Part shown: one piece after another, positions 1-7,544 of the stretch | Layout: every line of letters starts with the position of its first letter | How positions within the stretch are numbered: position 1 is the stretch's first letter | Source of the DNA: Bacteroidales bacterium UBA1064 | GTDB lineage: Bacteria > Bacteroidota > Bacteroidia > Bacteroidales > Tenuifilaceae | Direction of reading: 5' to 3' | Length of the DNA: 13,259 nt | Assembly: GCA_002316235.1 (NCBI GenBank) | Contig: DCDD01000061.1 | Coordinates: forward strand, 1-13,259 | Program-made: the position numbers and the translations under genes | Notes under the pieces: generated by a model | The model's database searches: none | Told to the model about the DNA's origin: nothing | What the model saw: the letters and a program-made list of their open reading frames with translations, nothing else

Positions 1-40
1 GCCAGTAGGCGGACAAGTTCTTTATCCTTTATCTTTTACC

Positions 41-1507
41 TTACCTCCACATGAATGTAACCAGCGATTCGGGCTGGACGGTGAAGGTGAACTTATTGCT
101 ACCACACCTTACAGCAAGTTTTTTCCCGACGCTGGAAAAATTCATGGCAACTACAACCTTTGAACCATCGGGATTTTGAGCAGCAACATACTTGAAGTCT
201 GCCAGCTGGGACATATCACCAACAACTGTTGTACCCAGCATGTAGGCATTTGGTCTTATTGCCTTTGCAAAATGGGCCAAAGCGTAGTACTCGTTGAACC
301 GGGTAAGACTTCCATCGGAGTTAAGGGTGATAACCCCACGGCAGTTGGAGCACCCGCCCTGAATGAAAGGTCCCCAATTGTCGTCGAGCACCAGATTCCA
401 TAGAAGCACATTCTTCGAAAAACACGAAAGGGTTCCAAAGAATACATTCTCAATGGTCCATTTCAGGTTATCGTCAAAGTCGGTTGCCCATCCCCCGCCC
501 GAGATTTCGGTAAAGTATAGCCCCTTTTGGGGAAACTGGTTGTGAACGCTTAGCATGGCGGAGTACTCGCCCCCATACCCGTGGAATGCTGAACCGGCAA
601 TGTACATGTAGGCAGCAGGATCGGAAAGAATGCTTATGGGGTAGTCGGGCATATCCCAGTTATGGTCCCAAATAAGAATTTTGGTCGAAATATCCTCTGC
701 AGCAAACTTAGGTCCTAAGAAATCTCTAATAAAGGTGAGCTGCTCCTGCCAGGTCATCTTCATGCCGGGAGTACCAAACTCCCACATGGGCTCGTTCTGG
801 ACGCTAATGGCATCAATAGTAATACCCTCCCCAGCCATAGCCCTAATGTAGCGGACAAAATACTCGGCGTACTCGTCGTAGAAGTCGGGAATAAGACTGC
901 CACCACTCCATGCAGCACTTGTTTTCATCCAAATAGGAGGTGTCCATGGTGTAGCCATTATCTTAATAGCAGGATTAATGGCAAGAATTTCCTTAAGAAC
1001 AGGAATCAAATCGCGAAGGTCAGTAGGATGCAGGGCAAACGAATCAATAGATGGGTAGTCGCAGTAGGTGTAAAGGCTGAGGGAAAAATCGGAAGAGCCA
1101 ATGCTAAGGCGCAGGTAGCTAAGTCCAATGCCCTTTACCGGATCGAAAAGCTCTGTAAGCAGGCTTGTCCGTTGGCTGTCTGTCATACGCCTAAGGTTAT
1201 AGGCTGACGAACCGGTAAGTGCAGCACCAAAACCTTCAACCTGCTGGTATCGGTTAAGGGTATCAACCCGTATGGTGAAGGGCGCCACGTCGTCTGAAAA
1301 GGAAACCGACTGCTCTTTGAAGAGGTAAGCCTGGTTACAGGTGGTTACCCAAACCCGAACATCACCTAATTGGGTGGTGTCGTCGGGCGGATTATCTACA
1401 CTGTCAGAATCATCCGTGCAGCCAGGCAGAAGGATGGCAAAAAAAATCAAACATGCCGACAGCATTCCGGAAGCAAAAGAAAATAGGCTGTTATGTATAT
1501 TTTTCAT
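41..1507 (-). CDS. GH30 family endo-beta-glucanase, surface lipoprotein (likely endo-1,6-beta-glucanase)
   Basis: This is a retaining glycoside hydrolase of family GH30, a (beta/alpha)8 barrel with a side beta-sandwich. Numbered from the chosen start, the acid/base is Glu239 in VQNEPMW and the nucleophile is Glu334 in YFTEISGG. Other family landmarks are EGFGAALTGSSA, SSDFSLSLYTYCDY and ATPWTPPIWMKT, which resemble human glucosylceramidase. The last ~70 residues fit the C-terminal beta-sandwich. The frame stays open to 1546, but the ATG at 1507 puts a short basic n-region and hydrophobic core directly before the lipobox LLPGC (Cys30), so I prefer it (488 aa). The acidic TDDSDSVD after Cys resembles the Bacteroidota surface-export signal, which suggests display on the outer face. 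It is the last gene of the PUL, after a hairpin-containing gap. GH30 beside GH3 in a SusC/D locus suggests 1,6-beta-glucan; other beta-glucans, or GH30_1-type activities, remain possible. Family is certain, substrate inferred. Confidence 0.93.
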   Translation of the reverse strand: MKNIHNSLFSFASGMLSACLIFFAILLPGCTDDSDSVDNPPDDTTQLGDVRVWVTTCNQAYLFKEQSVSFSDDVAPFTIRVDTLNRYQQVEGFGAALTGSSAYNLRRMTDSQRTSLLTELFDPVKGIGLSYLRLSIGSSDFSLSLYTYCDYPSIDSFALHPTDLRDLIPVLKEILAINPAIKIMATPWTPPIWMKTSAAWSGGSLIPDFYDEYAEYFVRYIRAMAGEGITIDAISVQNEPMWEFGTPGMKMTWQEQLTFIRDFLGPKFAAEDISTKILIWDHNWDMPDYPISILSDPAAYMYIAGSAFHGYGGEYSAMLSVHNQFPQKGLYFTEISGGGWATDFDDNLKWTIENVFFGTLSCFSKNVLLWNLVLDDNWGPFIQGGCSNCRGVITLNSDGSLTRFNEYYALAHFAKAIRPNAYMLGTTVVGDMSQLADFKYVAAQNPDGSKVVVAMNFSSVGKKLAVRCGSNKFTFTVQPESLVTFMWR

Positions 1508-1603
1508 CGGGTGAATTGAGATGGACATTGTAAAGTTGAAGTGCAAAAGTTAGCTGAACCCAATCTATTTTAAAAAGGATTTTAACACAAACGGAGGGAA
1601 AAA

Positions 1604-1643
1604 AATTAACCTGTAGGACTATGCCAATCCAAACAGGTTAATT
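1604..1643 (-). terminator. Intercistronic hairpin with U-tract between binding-protein and GH30 genes
   Basis: A perfect 11-bp inverted repeat, AATTAACCTGT (1604-1614) and ACAGGTTAATT (1633-1643), is separated by 18 nt. A GGA/TCC pair inside the loop could extend it. On the minus strand the stem runs straight into a run of T (complement of A 1599-1605), the layout of an intrinsic terminator. It begins 33 nt after the stop codon of the binding-protein gene and lies about 97 nt before the GH30 start. It may partly terminate the operon transcript and lower GH30 expression, or protect the 3' end of a processed upstream mRNA. The stem is AT-rich, so it is probably leaky. I found no convincing separate promoter for GH30 behind it. 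Confidence 0.6.
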
Positions 1644-1676
1644 CTTCAACATAAGCACGCAAACCTAAAACCAACC

Positions 1677-3029
1677 CTAGTTAATCTTCTGGGCAATCAG
1701 GAAATAGTTCCCCTTTCCGCCGCTCATGTCAATGGTTATTCTGTACAGCCCTTCGGTTAGCTCGGGGGTGTGAACAAAATTCCCATTGGTATTGGGACTT
1801 AAGTTGCTGGAGATGTACCCCCAATCCATTGAGGAGAACTCATTATCCCAACTCTTAGTAGGAAAGAGCTTAAACTCGGTTTGCAACCACCACGACCCCT
1901 CGGTATTCATCAAGTAAACAGTAACTTGGTACTTATTCTCGCCAATTTTTGGACAAAAGAAGTAGCTTTGGCGTGTGGTTACGCCCCAATCATCCCATCC
2001 CCACCAGATATTCGTTACATCGTTAATAAAGGTGGGCATACCAATTCCGGCACCGGTAAGCCAAAGGGCATCGGGGTAAACGGCATTATCCTGCCGCAGC
2101 CACATGTAGTTGATGGTTCCAGCCCAGTAAACAACCTGGTACTTTCCGGTGGGGGCTTTAAAAGTAAGAACGCCGTCCTTGTAGTCGAAAAAGTCAGGGT
2201 TGTAGGCAGCTGCCAGGTTAGAAATTCCCTCTACGGTAACCACATCACCCTTGGTAAATTCTACCTCGCCATGGAAACGTCCATCCTCACCCATAAGCAG
2301 CGTGGTGGTGTTAAACTTAACGCTGGGCAGCAGCTCGCCAATAAACTTCAGCTCAAAAGTCATGACGTTGAAGGAAAGCTGCTCAACCTGGTAGGATGGA
2401 TCGCTAAGCCTGATATCGCTATCGGTGTAGCTGCCGGTTACAATTGCACTACCCGAGGAAACCCAAACCCACTCGGCAGCTTCAAGGTTTTCGGAGGTTG
2501 CAATTTTACCAACAACCTCGTTGGGGTACGACCCCGTAGGGCTAAGGTAGAGGAACGGGTTTTCAGGGCTTTTTGCCAGCTCAATGGTATCGCTCGAAGT
2601 TACCAGGTAAAGGATATCGCCAAGTATAGGTCGGGCTGCATGGAGCGTTTCGGTTTGAGAAGTAGAAAAGCCATCAATGTTGATAGACTGGAGCTTCACG
2701 GTAACCTCACCATTATCCTCGGCATTGGCAGCAAAGGGCAGTTTGAACTTAGCGGAAACATTAGCACTGTTACCCTTAGTTCTAATTGACTTTTTATAGA
2801 TTTCCACATCAGCCACAATCACCTGAATGTCAAGGGTTGATAGTGGCGTTACCTCATCGGAAACCGAAGCAGAAACGGCAATGGAATCACCATAGGTTAA
2901 CCCGGCGGTTGGGGAGATGGAAACATTACTTATTGTAGGTTGAGAGGTAGTTTTTGTTTCATTGTCCTCGCAGGCTGTAAATGCAACCAGCGCTAAACCT
3001 ACAATGCACGTATATTTTAAGATCTTCAT
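1677..3029 (-). CDS. SusE/SusF-position surface glycan-binding lipoprotein
   Basis: This 450-aa protein has a lipoprotein signal peptide (lipobox FTAC, Cys20) followed by EDNE, an acidic surface-export-type signal. Residues about 31-130 form an Ig-like beta domain starting PTISNVSISPTAG. A middle region (about 135-300) is beta-rich. Residues about 300-405 are very rich in aromatic residues (YWAGTINYMWLR, NIWWGWDDWG, GSWWLQTEF), as expected of a carbohydrate-binding face. No hydrolase catalytic signature is visible. Its place directly after SusD (20-bp gap) and its layout match the surface glycan-binding proteins of Bacteroidota PULs, which hold the polysaccharide at the cell surface for the endo-enzyme and SusC/D. 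I suspect the DUF5016/DUF5121-type multidomain class, but this is from memory of the pattern, not a search. The role call is good; the ligand (beta-glucan) is inferred from neighbours. Confidence 0.82.
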   Translation of the reverse strand: MKILKYTCIVGLALVAFTACEDNETKTTSQPTISNVSISPTAGLTYGDSIAVSASVSDEVTPLSTLDIQVIVADVEIYKKSIRTKGNSANVSAKFKLPFAANAEDNGEVTVKLQSINIDGFSTSQTETLHAARPILGDILYLVTSSDTIELAKSPENPFLYLSPTGSYPNEVVGKIATSENLEAAEWVWVSSGSAIVTGSYTDSDIRLSDPSYQVEQLSFNVMTFELKFIGELLPSVKFNTTTLLMGEDGRFHGEVEFTKGDVVTVEGISNLAAAYNPDFFDYKDGVLTFKAPTGKYQVVYWAGTINYMWLRQDNAVYPDALWLTGAGIGMPTFINDVTNIWWGWDDWGVTTRQSYFFCPKIGENKYQVTVYLMNTEGSWWLQTEFKLFPTKSWDNEFSSMDWGYISSNLSPNTNGNFVHTPELTEGLYRITIDMSGGKGNYFLIAQKIN

Positions 3030-3049
3030 GGTATCAAATTTATATGATT

Positions 3050-4531
3050 TTAGTAACCAGGATTTTGCGTTAACATGCTATTCAAATCGCGCTGTTCTTG
3101 AGGAATAGGCCAAAGGAGTTTATATGGTTGGAGTTTCCCGGCATACAGCAACTCGCCATTGCCCCCACGAACATTTTCCATCACCGTAATGGCCCGTCCT
3201 GTTCGAAGTAAATCGAACCAGCGAATCCCCTCAAAAGCCAACTCCAAGCGACGTTCCTTCTCAATAATCAGCCTCATTTGCTCCTTTGTGGTAGGCGAAA
3301 CCGAAGGAAGGTTAACCCTGCCCCTAATCTGGTTAACCAGCGTATCGGCGCCAGGGAGACCAAGTTCATTAAGGGCTTCAGCTTTTAGCAGGATAAAATC
3401 GGCCAGCCGCATGAGAATTATGTTGGAGGTACTGGCCTCATCCCTGATCTTATAAATAAATGGGTAAGTGGATGTGGGCCAGTTGGCGTCAGTCCAGCTA
3501 CCTGTAACATCCTCAAACTTAATTGAAGAGTTTTTGCGGATAACGTCATTTTCTGCATCAAAAGCGGCCACCAGGTCGTTGGATGGGGTGTTGAATTTCT
3601 TCCATCCCGTGCCAAGGAACATGCTAACAGCCCAGTTGCCTGTACCGGTGTTCCAGTTACCGTCGTACTGGATTTCAAAAATTGCCTCACTGGAGTTTTC
3701 GTGCTGAAAATCCCACAGGTAGTCGTAGTTGCTTAACAGGCTGTAGCCACCGTTAATCACGGCATCGCAGTAGTCGTTCACCTTTGTGTAGTCAATTGGC
3801 TGGCGGGTAGCATAAACCCTTGCCAGCAAGGCATTAACAGCACCTTTGGTCACATAGCCCTTGTTGGGAGCAGTAACCGGCACACCATCAAGCGCTGTAT
3901 TCAAATCGGTAATAATCTGATCGTAAACCAACTCCTTGGAGTCCCTTTTAGGGTAAAGGAGGGGGTAAACCTCGGCAACATTATCGGCTGTAATGGTGGT
4001 AACCACATCGAGCACCAGGGGAACATCGCCGTAAAGGCGAACAAGGTCGAAATATGCCCATGCACGAATAAACGATGCCTCGGCAACAATCTCCTTTTTA
4101 CGGGCATCGGTTAATGCCTGGTCGGTAATTTTAGGAACGTTTACAATTACCGTATTGCAATCGGTTACCATCTTGTAAAGGTACTTCCAATCGCGCTCCA
4201 CGTTCTTGTTGGTAGCGTCGATGCTGAAGTTGTCAAACTGGGAAAACTCGGTTCCGCTGGCACCGGCGTAGGCATCGTCGGACTGCATATCGCCGTTGAC
4301 AAAGTAGTCGAGTTGAAACAGCTCGCCCCTGAAGTTGGAGTAGCAGGTGGCCAGCAGCGCTTCTGCCTGTTCGGCAGTAGTGTACTTTAGAGTGTCAGTA
4401 TTATTATCAACGCCCAGCGTGCTGTTGGAGTAGTTCGAAATGGGGTCCTTGTCGAGAAAGTCCTCACACGAAACCACCGTGAATGTTAAAAGAGCAACGC
4501 CGGCAAGCAGGTATCCATTAAGTTTTTTCAT
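3050..4531 (-). CDS. SusD/RagB family nutrient-binding outer-membrane lipoprotein
   Basis: SusD-like lipoproteins form a lid on the SusC barrel and bind oligosaccharides for import. The 493-aa protein has a signal peptide with lipobox VVSC (Cys22) and the typical SusD start CEDFLDKDP. The N-terminal SusD-like region holds the TPR-type helices, with EASFIRAWAYFDLVRLYGDV at 151-170. The C-terminal RagB/SusD region carries LMRLADFILLKAEALNELG (about 373-391) and ERRLELAFEGIRWFDLLRTG at 426-445, the most conserved stretch of the family. It ends with QNPGY, as many SusD proteins do. Length is normal for the family. It starts 12 bp after the SusC gene, so the two are co-transcribed and surely form one SusCD complex. 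The bound glycan cannot be read from the sequence; a beta-glucan oligosaccharide is inferred from the GH30 and GH3 neighbours. Confidence 0.97.
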   Translation of the reverse strand: MKKLNGYLLAGVALLTFTVVSCEDFLDKDPISNYSNSTLGVDNNTDTLKYTTAEQAEALLATCYSNFRGELFQLDYFVNGDMQSDDAYAGASGTEFSQFDNFSIDATNKNVERDWKYLYKMVTDCNTVIVNVPKITDQALTDARKKEIVAEASFIRAWAYFDLVRLYGDVPLVLDVVTTITADNVAEVYPLLYPKRDSKELVYDQIITDLNTALDGVPVTAPNKGYVTKGAVNALLARVYATRQPIDYTKVNDYCDAVINGGYSLLSNYDYLWDFQHENSSEAIFEIQYDGNWNTGTGNWAVSMFLGTGWKKFNTPSNDLVAAFDAENDVIRKNSSIKFEDVTGSWTDANWPTSTYPFIYKIRDEASTSNIILMRLADFILLKAEALNELGLPGADTLVNQIRGRVNLPSVSPTTKEQMRLIIEKERRLELAFEGIRWFDLLRTGRAITVMENVRGGNGELLYAGKLQPYKLLWPIPQEQRDLNSMLTQNPGY

Positions 4532-4543
4532 ATCTCTCGGAGT

Positions 4544-7519
4544 TTAAAAGTCGAACGATAAACCAAATATGTATGATCTCGATTGCGGATAGGTGCCGTA
4601 GTCAACACCCTGAATTACGCTGTTGTTTCCACCGTAGTTAACCTCGGGATCGAATCCGTTGTAACCTGTAATGGTAAACAGGTTGGTAGCAGTTGCATAA
4701 AGGGTGAAGTTTTTAATGCTAACCCTGCTGAGCCATTTTGACGGTAAGGAGTAGGACAGGGTAAGAGCCTTAAGCCTAAAGTATGATCCATCCTCAACAA
4801 AGCGGGTAGAGTTGTGCACATTGAAAGTGCTACCGTTGCTCACAGCGCGGGGTATATCGGTGATTTGACCCGGCCGCTTCCACCTGCGCAGCACCTCGGT
4901 TGTTTGATTTTTCACGTCAAACATGCCCTCGGTGTCAATCCGGGAGGCGTTGAAAATATCATTCCCCTGTGAACCTTGGAAAAACAGGGTTAAGCCTATT
5001 CCCTTGTAGGTTAAGGTTTGATTTAAACCGTAGATAAAGTCGGGTTCAGCTGAACCAATAACCGTTCGATCGTCAGGGTCAATAACGCCATTGTTATTCC
5101 TGTCCTCATAAATCATATCGCCGGTTTCGGGGTCAACTCCCTTTGCCACATATCCGTAAAATGTTCCAAGGGAGTAACCCGGGCTCATCCGGATAACGTA
5201 CTCGTTGTTGCTTTCGAGCTGGGCAAAGTTGTAGATCTGCGAAAGCTGAAGTTCGGTAATTTCGTTGCGGTTCATCGACCAAAAAAGATTTGTGCTCCAT
5301 TTCAGCTCATGCCTGAAGTCCTTGGCATCCAGCGACAGCTCCACGCCCCAGTTTTTCATTTTCCCATCGTTACGGGTAATGTAATCAACTGCAGCAGAGC
5401 CCGAAGGGAGTGGAACATTCACCAGCAGGCCATCGGTATTCTTCCAGTACACATCGCCGGTGAAGCTCAAATGCGAGTCCAGCACGGTTAAGTCGAGCCC
5501 AACGTTGGACTGGTAAGTAACCTCCCATTTAAGCGAAGGGTTCTCCAGGTTCATCTGGTAAATACCGGGTCCCGAAAGCGGGCTGGTGGGGGATTGACGG
5601 GAAAAACCATAAAGAGCCTGCCATGCGTAATCGCCAATTCCCTCCTGGTTTCCATTCCTACCCCAACCACCACGAATTTTCAAATCGTTAATAAAGACGA
5701 CATTCTTTAAAAATGGCTCGGACGATAACCTCCATGCAGCCGAGAATGAAGGGAAGAAGTCCCACCGGTTATCGGAGGATAGCTTGGAAGAACCGTCGTA
5801 GCGGAAGTTAGCGGTAAAGAGGTATTTACTCATGTAGTTATAGGATACACGTCCAAAAAATGATGCAATTGCCCATTCCGAAGCGCTTGATGCAGCATAG
5901 GTAATCTGGTTAGCAGCATTAATGGTAGTTACAGCAGAATTCTTTGGAAAGTCTTTAGCGGATATGTAGGATTGGTCCCAACGTGACGATTGGGCCGACT
6001 GACCTGCCTGAACAGAGAGGTTGTGGTTGCCAAAGGTCTTTTCGTAGGATAGCACGTTCTCTATCAACCAAACCAAGGAGTTTGACTTATCGGCCTCGCC
6101 AATTCCGTTTTCCGTACGTCCATAAACGGTTTTAACAGGGTCGATGTAGAGATCGCGCTGGTAAATATACCCATCAATCCCGAAATTTGATTTCAGCTTA
6201 AAATCCTTTAAGAAGGTAATCTCGGTATTTGCGTTGGCCAGCACCCGCTCAGTTTTCGACTGGTTGATACGCGAAGCATAAGCCAGAGGGTTTTCCCATG
6301 AATTCTGGAATGGGTTAACCTCGTACTGTTCGGGGTTATTCGGATCCCAGATATGAAGGAAGGGTGGAGTGTTAATGGCGCTAAGGATGGTACCTGCCCT
6401 TCCGGAGTTTGCATTATCGCTTACATCGTTGTACCAGTTATGAATAAAGCTGATGTTGGTTCCAAATTTAAGCCACTTGAACAGGTCGCTGTTGATGTTG
6501 GTTCTAATGGTGTACTTTTTATTTTCAGCGGGCTTAACAATACCCTTTTCATCGGAAAAACCAGCCGAAAAGTAGTACTTCATCTTCTCGGTACCGTTGG
6601 AAACCGAAACCTGGTAGTTTTGAATTTGTCCGGTACTAAAGGTTTCATCAATCCAATTGGTGTAGTTAGTCTGGGAGGTCGGAACAGTTCCTGGTCCCTT
6701 TACTTCGTCCATTAACTCCCGGTACTGCTCGGTGTTGAGCACATCCAGTGAGTTAGCCAGGTTTGAGAAGCCCATGTAGCTATTAACCGAAACTGAAGCA
6801 ACACCGGCCTTTGCATGTTTGGTGGTAATAATTACCACACCATTTGCAGCACGTGCGCCATAAATTGCGGCAGAAGAGGCATCCTTCAGCACCTGAACCG
6901 TTTCAATATCCTGCGGGTTAAGTGCTTGCATGCTGGTAGTAGGAACTCCATCAATTACAAACAGGGGGTCGTTACCGGCCAGCACCGATGTTGCACCTCT
7001 AACCCTGATAAATGCATCCCCTCCGGGTTTACCCGAAGGAAGCACAACCTGAACTCCTGCGGCCTTTCCCTGTATTGCCTGTGCCACGTTGGTTACGGGT
7101 CGCTTGTCAAAATCTTCAGTCGAAACCACCGAAACAGCGGTGGTAATGTCCTTTTTCCGGCTGGTGCCATATCCTATAACCACCACCTCAGAAATGTCCA
7201 TGCTTTCGCTTTCGAGAACTACATCAATAATGGAACGACCGCCAACAGCCTCCTCAACGCTCTTCATACCAATAAAGGAGAACTGTAGAATAGCATTCGC
7301 CGGTGTGCTTATGCTATACTTTCCGTCCACGTCGGTATTTGTCCCATTCGTGGTTCCCTTTACAACAATATTTACACCTGCCATTGGCGCTCCCTCCTTA
7401 TCGGTAACCCTTCCGGAAACCGTAATAGTTTGCGCCATTGAAGGAATCCAACACACGCATAGCAATCCCAGTAGGAGTATGCGTGCATTTCTTCTAAAAA
7501 TTTTCAGGAAATACTTCAT
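4544..7519 (-). CDS. SusC/RagA family TonB-dependent outer-membrane transporter
   Basis: This 991-aa outer-membrane beta-barrel imports glycan fragments into the periplasm with energy from TonB-ExbBD. It begins with a Sec signal peptide (cleavage near SMA-Q, residue 29/30). Residues about 32-105 are a carboxypeptidase-D-regulatory-like domain (VSGRVTDKEGAPMAGVNIVV) as in most SusC proteins. A TonB-box-like DISEVVVIGYG follows at 108-118. The plug domain spans about 123-235 and includes PLFVIDGVPTT and the SusC/RagA hallmark VLKDASSAAIYGARAANGVV. The rest is barrel, ending SYIFGLSFDF with the terminal Phe typical of outer-membrane proteins. There is no extra N-terminal STN/anti-sigma signalling domain, so it is not expected to be a FecA-like transducer. 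It lies 25 bp after the GH3 gene and 12 bp before SusD, within one operon. Confidence 0.97.
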   Translation of the reverse strand: MKYFLKIFRRNARILLLGLLCVCWIPSMAQTITVSGRVTDKEGAPMAGVNIVVKGTTNGTNTDVDGKYSISTPANAILQFSFIGMKSVEEAVGGRSIIDVVLESESMDISEVVVIGYGTSRKKDITTAVSVVSTEDFDKRPVTNVAQAIQGKAAGVQVVLPSGKPGGDAFIRVRGATSVLAGNDPLFVIDGVPTTSMQALNPQDIETVQVLKDASSAAIYGARAANGVVIITTKHAKAGVASVSVNSYMGFSNLANSLDVLNTEQYRELMDEVKGPGTVPTSQTNYTNWIDETFSTGQIQNYQVSVSNGTEKMKYYFSAGFSDEKGIVKPAENKKYTIRTNINSDLFKWLKFGTNISFIHNWYNDVSDNANSGRAGTILSAINTPPFLHIWDPNNPEQYEVNPFQNSWENPLAYASRINQSKTERVLANANTEITFLKDFKLKSNFGIDGYIYQRDLYIDPVKTVYGRTENGIGEADKSNSLVWLIENVLSYEKTFGNHNLSVQAGQSAQSSRWDQSYISAKDFPKNSAVTTINAANQITYAASSASEWAIASFFGRVSYNYMSKYLFTANFRYDGSSKLSSDNRWDFFPSFSAAWRLSSEPFLKNVVFINDLKIRGGWGRNGNQEGIGDYAWQALYGFSRQSPTSPLSGPGIYQMNLENPSLKWEVTYQSNVGLDLTVLDSHLSFTGDVYWKNTDGLLVNVPLPSGSAAVDYITRNDGKMKNWGVELSLDAKDFRHELKWSTNLFWSMNRNEITELQLSQIYNFAQLESNNEYVIRMSPGYSLGTFYGYVAKGVDPETGDMIYEDRNNNGVIDPDDRTVIGSAEPDFIYGLNQTLTYKGIGLTLFFQGSQGNDIFNASRIDTEGMFDVKNQTTEVLRRWKRPGQITDIPRAVSNGSTFNVHNSTRFVEDGSYFRLKALTLSYSLPSKWLSRVSIKNFTLYATATNLFTITGYNGFDPEVNYGGNNSVIQGVDYGTYPQSRSYIFGLSFDF

Positions 7520-7544
7520 AGCTTTAGATTTAAGGGTTGAAACA

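Noticed and set aside
1660..1667. TAGGTTTG (minus strand) as a separate promoter for GH30
   Set aside because: It matches the -7 box but has no TTTG-like -33 element 19-21 bp upstream, and it would precede the terminator-like hairpin.
1881..2789. Long plus-strand open frame (302 codons) opposite the glycan-binding protein gene
   Set aside because: The opposite strand has signal peptide, lipobox, operon spacing and sensible composition; the plus frame is an antisense shadow with no recognisable domain.
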